Assembly: GCA_048498995.1 (NCBI GenBank) | Contig: JBEHWX010000098.1 | Location: 1-21,374 of the forward strand | Direction of reading: 5' to 3' | Length of the DNA: 21,374 nt | Origin: JBEHWX01 sp048498995 | GTDB taxonomy: Bacteria > Bacteroidota > Ignavibacteria > OLB7 | Shown: positions 7,580-14,378 of the stretch, in pieces | Layout of the letters: every line of letters starts with the position of its first letter | Numbering within the stretch: position 1 is the first letter of the stretch | Position numbers and translations under genes: made by a program | Notes under the pieces: model-generated | What the model was told of the DNA's origin: nothing | Seen by the model: the letters and a program-made list of their open reading frames with translations, nothing else | Databases searched by the model: none

Positions 7580-8639
7580 GTCTCCTGTTCGGTTCCGTTG
7601 TCATTGCGGGGAGAGCGCTCGATGGAGTGTCGAGTTTGTAGATGGCCGCGCCGATGGCGTAGCCGACGCCGTCGACGAAGCGGATCCGGTTGATATAAGG
7701 GCCGAGCGACGTGTCGGCGCTCCAGGTGGTGCCGCCGTCGGTGGTTCTGTAGGGGGGAACCCCTGGGCGCTCGCCGGCAACCCAGCCGGTTCGCTCGTCG
7801 AGAAAGCCGACGCCTTTCCCTTCGTAATGACCGTCGATCAGTTTCAGCTCGCGCCAGTGCTCGCCGCCGTCGGTCGTTTTCAGCACCGTCGCGCTCGAAT
7901 CGCGCGCGAGCACCGCAACGTAGCCGGTACGCGTGCTCGGGAAGGAGACCTTCCAGCACATCTCGTTCGGCTTGCTGGAGCGGAAAATCTCTCGCCAGTG
8001 CTCGCCGCCGTCGGTCGTCTTCAGAATAACCGAATGTCCCTTCGTCCCGTCCACGTCGGAGCAGCCGAACGCGTAGCCATGGCGCGGCGAGATGAAATAG
8101 AGATCGATCAGCATTCCGAGACGGTTGCCGATATCACGCGCGCGCCAGTGGCGTCCGCCATCGCTGGTCGAAAGGAAATGGCAGGGACCGCCGACGCGCC
8201 CGGCGCCGAAGACGTGGAGGCTGTCGAGCACGAAGATCGAGCAGAGCCCCTTCGGCATCGGGCCGGAGATTGCTGTCACCGGCGCCCAATGCTCGCCCCC
8301 GTCGGAGGTTGCGTAGAGCGGGATCGTGTCGGTCACGTTCGGGTAATAATCGGTGCCGATATTTCCCGCGAATCCATGGAGCGGATCAGTGAAGCCGATG
8401 CATCGGAAATATGTTCCCGGCTGCTTCAGCAGGTTGCGCCATGTGGCGCCGCCGTCGCTCGTCGCGAAGATGTTGCCGAGCCCGTTGACGCTCCAGCCGT
8501 GATCCGGATCGATGAAGTAGAGATCGTCCTGCTTGCCGCGGATCGCCGGAGCGGCCGGAAGGAGATGCCACGACTGCGCGGTTGCCCGGACACCGCCGAG
8601 CAGTATCAGGAGCGTGAGCAGGGAAAGGGATCGCGTCAT
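7569..8639 (-). CDS. Secreted Asp-box (BNR/Ycf48-like) beta-propeller protein
   Basis: The 356-residue protein has an N-terminal Sec signal peptide (MTRSLSLLTLLILLGGVRATAQ, cleavage probably after ATA). Six Asp-box motifs of the form S/T-x-D-G-G-x-x-W occur near residues 60-67, 111-118, 158-165, 208-215, 255-262 and 299-306, spaced about 45 residues apart. This spacing builds a sialidase/Ycf48-type beta-propeller. Such secreted proteins are commonly annotated as sialidase-like or photosystem II assembly-like with no enzymatic proof; the Arg triad of real sialidases is not evident. It is probably periplasmic or surface-exposed. Its ATG overlaps the stop of the upstream acetyltransferase (ATGA), so translation is coupled. 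The last 18 residues (ending NRRRRW) run into repeat-like DNA. Confidence 0.85.
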   Translation of the reverse strand: MTRSLSLLTLLILLGGVRATAQSWHLLPAAPAIRGKQDDLYFIDPDHGWSVNGLGNIFATSDGGATWRNLLKQPGTYFRCIGFTDPLHGFAGNIGTDYYPNVTDTIPLYATSDGGEHWAPVTAISGPMPKGLCSIFVLDSLHVFGAGRVGGPCHFLSTSDGGRHWRARDIGNRLGMLIDLYFISPRHGYAFGCSDVDGTKGHSVILKTTDGGEHWREIFRSSKPNEMCWKVSFPSTRTGYVAVLARDSSATVLKTTDGGEHWRELKLIDGHYEGKGVGFLDERTGWVAGERPGVPPYRTTDGGTTWSADTSLGPYINRIRFVDGVGYAIGAAIYKLDTPSSALPAMTTEPNRRRRW

Positions 8640-9220
8640 CCTATTCCCTCCGCGGCTGCCGTGGGCACGGTTGATCGGCGCGACATCTCATCGCTTCCGC
8701 GGCGCGTCTGGTATTCCGTCGCGGTCATCTGGTACTGCACCATCGGGATATCGAAGTAGGTGACATCCCGGTCGAAGATCATGCCGATCTTCTCCATCAC
8801 CCGTCTCGACGGCTGGTTCTCGGGCCATGCGATCGCGACGATCCGGTCGAGCCCGGCTTGGCCGAAGCCGTAGTCGATGCTTGCGCGCGCGGCCTCGGTG
8901 GCGTAGCCCTTTCCCCAGGCGTCCTGGCCGAGGAGGTAGAGCAGCTCCACGTCCGTTTCGTTCAGGTACTTGAGACCGCACCACCCGATGAATGTTCCCG
9001 TCCCTCGTTCGACGAGTCCCCACGGCCCGAAGCCATGTTTCTCGGCGTGCGCCGCGAAGTAGTCGACCGTGCGGGCGGTCTGCTCCGGCGTCATGGTGCG
9101 GCCGGCGCCGATGAAGCGCATCGCGACCGGATCGGCGGTGATCTCCGCGAGTGGCGTCAGGTCCTCCTCGACGAAGGGTCGGAGGAGAAGACGGGGCGTC
9201 TCGATGATCGGTAGAGGCAT
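8636..9220 (-). CDS. GNAT-family N-acetyltransferase (RimJ/RimL type)
   Basis: This 194-residue protein opens with IETPRLLLRPFVEEDL (about 6-21), the standard beginning of RimJ/RimL-like acetyltransferases. The acetyl-CoA pyrophosphate loop is GKGYATEA (103-110). NQPSRRVMEKIGM, in the C-terminal third, matches the family's N-x-x-S-x-x-V-x-E-K-x-G-F motif. Acceptors in this family range from ribosomal proteins to small amines, and none can be chosen here. The first 90 codons of the longer open frame read as non-protein sequence, so I start at ATG 9220. The TGA overlaps the ATG of the Asp-box gene downstream (ATGA at 8636-8639). A 32-residue Ser/Arg/Ala-rich tail extends past the domain. Confidence 0.9.
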   Translation of the reverse strand: MPLPIIETPRLLLRPFVEEDLTPLAEITADPVAMRFIGAGRTMTPEQTARTVDYFAAHAEKHGFGPWGLVERGTGTFIGWCGLKYLNETDVELLYLLGQDAWGKGYATEAARASIDYGFGQAGLDRIVAIAWPENQPSRRVMEKIGMIFDRDVTYFDIPMVQYQMTATEYQTRRGSDEMSRRSTVPTAAAEGIG

Positions 9221-9373
9221 GACGTACCGTGACGTTGTTGAACGAATGACCGGCCGTTTCGATGGCCGTGGGCCCAGGCTACGCGACCGGCATGGCCGGG
9301 TTGCGAACCGGGCATGAAAGGTAGCGGATGGCGGCACGAAGCGGTCCGCGTCGGGATCGAACGTCGCGTGGCG

Positions 9374-9494
9374 GGGAATGACGATGGGGAAGCGGGGAAG
9401 GGAATCGGTGTTGGGCGTTACTGTATGAATCGCCTCCGGCGATGTAGATTGCGCCGTGAGCGGCCGGGCCTGGGCCGCACGGATCGTCATTCCC
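9374..9494. repeat. 12-bp inverted repeats 97 bp apart in a divergent intergenic region
   Basis: GGGAATGACGAT (9374-9385) and ATCGTCATTCCC (9483-9494) are perfect inverted repeats. They bracket 97 bases and lie between divergent genes (acetyltransferase start 9220, lipoprotein start 9517). The motif CGTCATTCCC resembles a widespread class of extragenic repeats. The rest of the 9221-9516 gap shows no gene. Confidence 0.5.
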
Positions 9495-9516
9495 AGCGCG
9501 CCATTTCATTCCCGAC

Positions 9517-10209
9517 ATGCTTTCTCTTTATCCTATCATCCGATGCTGGTGTGCGCTGCTTGTTGCATCCATCATCGTGATCGGCGCTTGCCGCACGTCG
9601 GACGATCCAGAACGGTCGAACCCGGGCGCTCATGAGATCCCGGGGGAGCAAGCAATCGGCGCACGCCCGGCGATCGAGTGTGGCGGTGAGCGGAACGCGA
9701 CGGTTCATGACGGCGACGGCTCCCCGCCTATCGATGCCTGCCGCATCGCGGATAGTCCCGAAGCGTACGCAAGTGTTCTCGAGCATGACGCGGAATCATT
9801 CCTGCTCGGCAATGACTCCTGTGTGCTGGCCGCGATCGAGAAGATCATGCTGCTGTATGCGAGGGAGCCTCGGCGGTGGCATCTCGTGGTTCTGGACTCG
9901 ATCAGTCGCGCTAGCGATGGATATGTGAGCGAACAGTTGGCGGCCTCGGCCTCCGGGCTCTTCTTCTCGCAGCCTAAGGCAACACTCGACTATCTTTCCA
10001 GGAGTGCTCAGGATGCACGATGGCCACTCCGTCGGTTCATCACCGAATCCTGGTCTTTGGAAGTCGCTGCGGCGGCCGATACGCTTCGCGGGAAGTCGCG
10101 ACTTCGGAGGAGGCTCGACAGCGTGGCAACTTCGGAGGGCTTCGACCGGCGGGAGCGAGCGTATCTCGCTGGGATGTGTGCCGAGATTGGAGGGAGCCAC
10201 GGAGAGTGA
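9517..10209 (+). CDS. Hypothetical lipoprotein 1
   Basis: This 230-residue protein has a short N region and a hydrophobic stretch (LLVASIIVIGAC) ending in a lipobox, with the lipid-bearing Cys at residue 25. It is thus a predicted lipoprotein of the cell envelope. About 50 polar, disorder-prone residues follow (RTSDDPERSNPG...), then a helical region from about 80 (SFLLGNDSCVLAAIEKIMLL, VVLDSISRASDGYVSEQLAA, ATLDYLSRS, FITESW) that may form helical repeats. I do not recognise a family. No Shine-Dalgarno precedes the ATG; the lipobox fixes the start region. The next gene begins two bases after the stop, indicating an operon. It is the first of eight same-strand unknown genes. Confidence 0.75.
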   Translation: MLSLYPIIRCWCALLVASIIVIGACRTSDDPERSNPGAHEIPGEQAIGARPAIECGGERNATVHDGDGSPPIDACRIADSPEAYASVLEHDAESFLLGNDSCVLAAIEKIMLLYAREPRRWHLVVLDSISRASDGYVSEQLAASASGLFFSQPKATLDYLSRSAQDARWPLRRFITESWSLEVAAAADTLRGKSRLRRRLDSVATSEGFDRRERAYLAGMCAEIGGSHGE

Positions 10210-10211
10210 CG

Positions 10212-10631
10212 ATGCAGCGGTTCGGGATAACAAACGATGCCCGTCGTAAAGGTGAAGCTCTGTACGGGGTGATGAGCTTTTTCGTGCTTTGCTGCCTGTA
10301 TAGCGTGATACACGCACGCAACTGGTATGGTGTGGCGATAGCCGCGGCCCTCTGTTCCTATCTCTGTTGGAAAATGTTCAATGTCCGGAAGAATTACGTG
10401 AGCATCGACGGTGACGGAGTTCTGATTCGAGGCGAACAGACCGAGAAGTTCGCATGGACCGATGTGCGCGAGATTCGAGTCCATGATACGTATGTCGACA
10501 TCGTACATGGCAAGGGAAGATCTCGTATCACGACGTCGTATGAGCGATTCGATGATATCGTGCGGTTGCTGATCGACAATGCACCCGAGGGGGTTGACGT
10601 TCAGTACGTGGATGATGGAAAGAGCCTGTGA
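10212..10631 (+). CDS. Membrane protein with a bacterial PH-like domain
   Basis: The product has 139 residues. Two closely spaced hydrophobic helices (about 17-33 and 38-55, with a short RNWYG turn) anchor it in the inner membrane. The rest reads as a small beta-rich domain: YVSIDGDGVLIRGEQTEKFAW, cut here to its key pieces DGDGVLIRG and KFAWTDVREIRV, then IVHGKGRSRITTSYERFDDIVRLL summarised as a strand pair and C-terminal helix. That order fits the bacterial PH-like (bPH) fold seen in YdbT/YokE-type proteins, but similarity is at pattern level only. ATG 10212 is chosen because it lies two bases past the previous stop. Function is unknown; it is probably made together with lipoprotein 1. Confidence 0.7.
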   Translation: MQRFGITNDARRKGEALYGVMSFFVLCCLYSVIHARNWYGVAIAAALCSYLCWKMFNVRKNYVSIDGDGVLIRGEQTEKFAWTDVREIRVHDTYVDIVHGKGRSRITTSYERFDDIVRLLIDNAPEGVDVQYVDDGKSL

Positions 10632-10692
10632 GGGAGATGTTGCTGGCCTCGAAGTCGAATGTCGACGTGATAAGGCCACTAACCGGATCGTT
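10623..10692 (+). repeat. Direct repeat copy A flanking lipoprotein 2
   Basis: Copy A starts AGCCTGT at the end of the PH-like gene and continues CTCGAAGTCGAATGTCG (from 10648), GGCCACTAAC and ATCGTT (to 10692). It aligns with 11327-11394 in the same orientation, with about three quarters of positions identical in the last 45 bases. Together the copies bracket the AT-rich lipoprotein gene. Confidence 0.5.
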
Positions 10693-10747
10693 GATGACGA
10701 CGAATGATGTTGCCCCGTCGTATTTCCTGATAGCTTCTAATGCTATT

Positions 10748-11326
10748 ATGAATAATCTGATCTCTCTTCTTGTCGCATTGGCTGCTTGTGGTTGCGCAAC
10801 CTCCTCGGATTGTCAGCGATATCGCAATATGCTGGACGTAATTGACACGTCGCGGGTGATTGCCGAAATGGTCTTGGAGATGCCAGATTCTGTGCTTTCA
10901 AACAAAGGCATTGCCGGAAGGTACTCTGTTTCTGATAGTATAGAGCCGCGGCTGTTTGCTACCGTGGGCTCGCGGTTTCTTCAAAAGAGAGTTTTGGGTT
11001 ATGATGTGTACGATAGTGATCTGGACGGTGCAAGAAAGATAGATGCTGTTCGCGAGGCGGATCGTGTAATTGCAGCTTGGGCTAGTGAGCTCAAACTGCT
11101 GGTTCCTTGTGGGCTTGCTTCTGGATTTAGCGGATGTGAGGTTGTTGTGTATTTTTCTCAAATTAAAGACGACTTAGCTGTTGTGCAGTTGTTTCGTCGC
11201 GATTTGAAACCACAGGCGACGACTTTGCGCGGTATGCAATCCATGAATCGCGGAGTCGTTGTTTACGTTGCCTTTGAAGGTGATAGGGTAAAGGAGTGGG
11301 CTCCTAAGGCGATTGCATACGACTGA
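10748..11326 (+). CDS. Hypothetical lipoprotein 2 (AT-rich paralog)
   Basis: This 192-residue predicted lipoprotein starts MNNLISLLVALAAC, with the lipobox Cys at residue 14. It is a diverged paralog of the product at 13029-13616. Shared blocks in the same order are YRNmLxxIDTSxxIA (about 25-39), SxSxEPRL (about 61-69), and near the C terminus TxLxGMxxxNxGVxxxFA followed by a short acidic/hydrophobic end. I recognise no known family. The gene is visibly richer in A and T than its neighbours and its paralog, and is flanked by imperfect direct repeats, suggesting separate acquisition or relaxed evolution. The frame is open 40 codons upstream, but the signal peptide places the start at 10748. 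Confidence 0.75.
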   Translation: MNNLISLLVALAACGCATSSDCQRYRNMLDVIDTSRVIAEMVLEMPDSVLSNKGIAGRYSVSDSIEPRLFATVGSRFLQKRVLGYDVYDSDLDGARKIDAVREADRVIAAWASELKLLVPCGLASGFSGCEVVVYFSQIKDDLAVVQLFRRDLKPQATTLRGMQSMNRGVVVYVAFEGDRVKEWAPKAIAYD

Positions 11327-11394
11327 AGCCTGTTATTGACTTTGTCTGCTCGATGTCGAAGATCGAGATCATGAGGCCGCTAACTCGAATCGTT
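11327..11394 (+). repeat. Direct repeat copy B flanking lipoprotein 2
   Basis: Copy B starts AGCCTGT immediately after the lipoprotein 2 stop and continues CTCGATGTCGAAGATCG (from 11349), GGCCGCTAAC and ATCGTT (to 11394). It matches copy A (10623-10692). It also shares TTGACTTT plus TCGATGT with the bases just after the macro-gene stop (846-853, 862-868). The remaining bases to 11492 hold no gene I can support. Confidence 0.5.
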
Positions 11395-11492
11395 CTGGCC
11401 GAGGTTGAGTCCGGCAGATGTTCGACGTCGTCCCCGCACTCATAACCTGCCCTGGTCCCGTGCTGCGGTATCGTGTCATTAAAGGATAGTCG

Positions 11493-11711
11493 ATGTTCCG
11501 TGTTCTTCTTTCATCCCTCGAGATGCTCTTCTTCATCGGAATGGGCATCTACTGCATCATTCTCTCGCGCCGAATCCGTGCGGGAGCGGTGCTTGCGGAG
11601 CAGCCTCCTGAAGTGCGAACAAAGCGGGCGCGGCTTCTCACGGTATGCGGTTATCTGATGATTGCCGTTTTCGCGGCCAGGCTCGTTCTCAATCTCGTCA
11701 GGGGAGCGTGA
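11493..11711 (+). CDS. Small two-TM membrane protein
   Basis: This 72-residue protein has two hydrophobic segments: about residues 3-25 (LLSSLEMLFFIGMGIYCIIL) and about 47-68 (RLLTVCGYLMIAVFAARLVL). Between them lies a basic, polar loop (RRIRAGAVLAEQPPEVRTKRA) that probably faces the cytoplasm. The ATG at 11493 has an AAAGGA (11480-11485) upstream at workable Shine-Dalgarno spacing. An overlapping frame at 11473-11658 is less protein-like. No family is recognised. It lies between the two lipoprotein paralogs in the same orientation. Confidence 0.65.
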   Translation: MFRVLLSSLEMLFFIGMGIYCIILSRRIRAGAVLAEQPPEVRTKRARLLTVCGYLMIAVFAARLVLNLVRGA

Positions 11712-11802
11712 TTCCGAGTGGATGCGTGTTGGCGTCAGGCCGCCGCTTCTGAAAGCCAGTCGTGACATTCCTTCGCGGCGGCGCATAGCCAAACGGTATG
11801 TC

Positions 11803-11830
11803 AGGGCGGGCACGGGGGCCCGCCCCTACG
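11803..11830. repeat. GGGCGGGC...GCCCGCCC palindromic repeat
   Basis: GGGCGGGC (11804-11811) and GCCCGCCC (11818-11825) form a perfect 8-bp stem around ACGGGG, ending CCTACG. This is a form of the widespread GC-rich extragenic palindrome often written GTAGGGGCGGGCCCCCG. It lies 23 bases before the next start, so it would sit in that gene's leader or just upstream of it. Confidence 0.7.
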
Positions 11831-11853
11831 AGAATCTGATGTTGGTGGCGCGC

Positions 11854-12427
11854 ATGTCTCTTTACTGCTTCGGTAAGATCGCGATCTCACCCGCGGATGC
11901 GGACGCACTTCGAGCCGCCGCGTCCAAATATCTGGCGCCGTTGGGTGTCGATATCCGAGTAGACCGCCGTCGGGATGTGGATCCGGAGGATGCGAACGAT
12001 CTCGATACGCTCGGCTTCGTCGATGACGGGCTCTACTTCGCAATGGACGCTCCTTGGGGCGCGTTGGATGTGACCGTTCTATGGGATGAAGCTTATACGA
12101 CGGCGCTTGCACTGTTCCGCGCGGCGGGGCGTGATTACATCGGACGGATCGCCACTGTCGAGACGTTCACCTATCCCCGTGGGGTATCTCGATGCGATGC
12201 GGGATACGCGCCTTGCCCGTCTCCCGTCGGCGCTTCACGCGCTGCCGTCCTACACGAAGCTTGCCATCACCTTCGCCGAGGCGGCGATCGAGGATGTCCA
12301 TGCGGCGAGCTCTGATGACTGCTTCGAGAGGGTAATGAAGTGGGCGGCCGCTCCCTGGGATGTGTTCCCGTCGACGCTCTACGTCTGGGAGCGCCGGGTT
12401 GCTGAGCGGTCCGACATGCCGAGATAG
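11854..12427 (+). CDS. Hypothetical gene read in two frames (+1 shift at CCC-CGT)
   Basis: From ATG 11854 (MSLYCFGKIAISPADADAL) the frame reads as a normal acidic soluble protein up to TFTYP at 12177. It then turns into Cys/Arg-rich nonsense, stopping at 12315. Skipping one base in the C run 12175-12178 (TAT CCC CGT GGG) continues as VGYLDAMRDTRLARLPSALH and runs protein-like to the TAG at 12427, ending WERRVAERSDMPR. The restored product would have 190 residues; without the shift it has 153. No signal peptide and no family is recognised. It is either a pseudogene with a one-base insertion, an assembly error, or a programmed +1 frameshift. The next gene has the same problem at the same type of site. 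An alternative start is ATG 11839. Confidence 0.6.
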
Positions 12428-12457
12428 GAGCGTGTACACAAACCGAGACCGTGGCTG

Positions 12458-13016
12458 ATGGACATTCCGTATTCGATAATGCCTGGCGTATGGTTCCTGA
12501 GCTGGGATAGCGTTCTTGCTTCGGCGGATTCGATCGTCACCTACTCATACGCCTTCCGAAGGTTCGAGCATGCCGCCGAGCTGGCGTTGGTGCTTACGGA
12601 TACGGTTCTTCTGGCTCTGGGTGGACGGTGGTTGTTGGGATACTCCTCCGATGCGAGAACGTTCATGTCACGCGTGCATGAGATCAGGGCCGAACGAACC
12701 TTTGCCTGCCCGGACGGTGTCGAGTGCGTGTCGGTCAAACGGAGGCTGGACGTGGGAGTACACTTCGCGAGCGTTCGCGTGGTCGATCAGTCGACCATTG
12801 GTGCCGTCTTTTCCTCGATCACGTCACCCCGGCAATGTCTCCTCTACCTTCGTCACGTTCGACGGCGATGACGGCTATGGCTGGATCCTGCATCTCGTGG
12901 TTCCGATCGACATGTCGGCGCCACATTCATTCGCTCCGAGGCATACATACATGCAGGTTGAATCGAAGGACCTGCTCAGCGAAGCAAGCCGAGTCCATCG
13001 AGAGCGCCGGTTCTGA
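12458..13016 (+). CDS. Hypothetical gene read in two frames (+1 shift at CCC-CGG)
   Basis: ATG 12458 (MDIPYSIMPGVWFLSWDSV) opens a protein-like frame to VFSSITSP at 12829, then becomes Arg/Cys-rich and stops at 12871 (137 residues). Skipping one base in the C run 12827-12830 (TCA CCC CGG CAA) restores GNVSSTFVTFDGDDGYGW and continues protein-like to the TGA at 13016, ending VHRERRF, for 185 residues in all. The middle has hydrophobic stretches (LALVLTDTVLLALGGRWLL) but no clear signal peptide. I recognise no family. It starts 30 bp after the previous gene and ends 12 bp before the next, as in an operon. Pseudogene, sequence error and programmed shift are all open. Confidence 0.55.
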
Positions 13017-13028
13017 CATGGAGATTAC

Positions 13029-13616
13029 ATGACATTCCGATCGCTCATTCCATTGATGTTCCTGAGTACGATGGCCGCTTGCGTGAGCAGCGAACAGGTC
13101 GCATATCGGAACATCCTCCGGATGATCGATACCTCGAGCCGGATCGCCGCGGTCTATGCAAGGACGACCGATACGCCGTTGGATACCACAATGGGATTGA
13201 GGGGATTCTACTGCGTTGCCGACAGCACGGAGCCGAGGCTGTTGGGGTATGGATATTCGGATTCGGTTGCCGGCCATCTTGTCGGAGTCAGCCCTCTTTC
13301 CCGCATTGCGGACCGGGGCCGGAGGGATTCGCTCTGGCGCGAGTTGGGGAAATTCGAGGAGCGAGAGAGTGCGATGCCGAAGAGGTATGTCGGATTTCGT
13401 AGTTGCGACACGGCCGGTGGATCTCCCATGGCCATTCTTCTTCTCTCACATCCAACGCACGGAATGATTCGGGGGGAAGTATTGCGTTTTCTTTCCGACC
13501 GGCCCTCGACACTCGGCGGCATGGGGCATTTCAATGCCGGCGTGGCACTTCTGTTCGCGGTCTCACGTGATGGTGAGATCACATCCTTGGATGCCATGCC
13601 GATATTCCACGAATAA
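13029..13616 (+). CDS. Hypothetical lipoprotein 3 (paralog of lipoprotein 2)
   Basis: This 195-residue predicted lipoprotein starts MTFRSLIPLMFLSTMAAC, with the lipobox Cys at residue 18. It aligns along its length with the product at 10748-11326: YRNiLxxIDTSxxIA just after the signal, SxEPRL near residue 70, and TLgGMghfNaGVallFA near the C terminus. Base composition is closer to the GC-rich neighbours than to its paralog. A GGAG (13020-13023) sits five bases before the ATG, a good Shine-Dalgarno. It follows the frameshifted gene by 12 bp. No known domain is recognised; the family appears to be a small, locally duplicated envelope lipoprotein. Confidence 0.75.
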   Translation: MTFRSLIPLMFLSTMAACVSSEQVAYRNILRMIDTSSRIAAVYARTTDTPLDTTMGLRGFYCVADSTEPRLLGYGYSDSVAGHLVGVSPLSRIADRGRRDSLWRELGKFEERESAMPKRYVGFRSCDTAGGSPMAILLLSHPTHGMIRGEVLRFLSDRPSTLGGMGHFNAGVALLFAVSRDGEITSLDAMPIFHE

Positions 13617-13671
13617 GGCACGAGCAGTGCCCACCGCCAACATGTAATCCATGGATGTACGCACCTCGACA

Positions 13672-14337
13672 ATGAAAGCATTCCCTCCCGTTCTTGTTGT
13701 TTCGCTCTCGCTGGTGTTGGCGTCTTGTCAGGCCGGCAACTGCGGTTCATTCATGGCAACGGTCATGGCGCTGCGAGCGGGGGATTCAAGCGTCTGTACA
13801 GTTGTGCGTTCATTGTCGGAGGTGGATGCTCTCCCGTGCCTGTTGGATTATCTCGACGAAACCCACGCGGATTACATGTCCAGCGCGAAGGCCGCCTCCG
13901 CGCTTTCCTGCCTTCGACATAGTGTCGTTTCGTCCGCCATCGCCGAACGATGGGATGCGACGAGATCATCCCGCATCGCGCGGTTCGGCGCCGTGACCAT
14001 GTTTCTGATGAGCATGCGGCGCGTCAACGATACCACCTTGCCCCCGCTTGATATCGCGGTCGTGCCCGTACTGATTCAGGTGCTCGAAGATTCGACCGAC
14101 ATCGTCGGCCCGACCGGAAGGAGCGATGCACCGCGATATGCCGCGGATTTCGCCGCGGTGGCCTTGGAAGGCTGGATAGAATGGGAGTCGTTGCCAGAGG
14201 CCCTGAAGGAATATGGGGGCTACTCTGGTAATCTCGGCGACTTGCGGGATCTTCACGATAGCGTGGCGGCGTGGTGGCGAGAGCGTCAGGCGCATATGCG
14301 GTGGGACACGGAGCTTCAGCACTTCGCGGACCGGTAG
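13672..14337 (+). CDS. Hypothetical lipoprotein 4
   Basis: The protein has 221 residues from ATG 13672, beginning MKAFPPVLVVSLSLVLASC, a signal peptide ending in a lipobox with Cys19. An in-frame ATG at 13651 would add seven residues before the signal and is less likely. The mature part is rich in helix-forming segments: ALPCLLDYLDETHADYMSS, KAASALSCLRHSVVSSAIA, and VVPVLIQVLEDSTDI. Their spacing is reminiscent of HEAT-like helical repeats. Several Cys residues (NCGS, SVCT, LPCL, LSCL) could form disulfides in an oxidising compartment. The C-terminal part is tryptophan-rich (GWIEWESL, VAAWWRE). It closes the same-strand run of unknown genes and converges on the DUF1175 gene 41 bp away. Function is unknown. 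Confidence 0.75.
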   Translation: MKAFPPVLVVSLSLVLASCQAGNCGSFMATVMALRAGDSSVCTVVRSLSEVDALPCLLDYLDETHADYMSSAKAASALSCLRHSVVSSAIAERWDATRSSRIARFGAVTMFLMSMRRVNDTTLPPLDIAVVPVLIQVLEDSTDIVGPTGRSDAPRYAADFAAVALEGWIEWESLPEALKEYGGYSGNLGDLRDLHDSVAAWWRERQAHMRWDTELQHFADR

Positions 14338-14378
14338 CGGCTGCTTTCGAGACGACGATAATTGGCGGGCGGAGATGT

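Noticed and set aside
7512..8759. 415-codon forward open frame opposite the Asp-box gene
   Set aside because: The reverse strand has six regularly spaced Asp boxes and a signal peptide; the forward frame has no motif.
10623..11394. Integron gene cassettes with attC sites
   Set aside because: The repeats flanking the AT-rich lipoprotein lack recognisable GTTRRRY and RYYYAAC core sites, occur only as one clear pair, and no integrase is in view.
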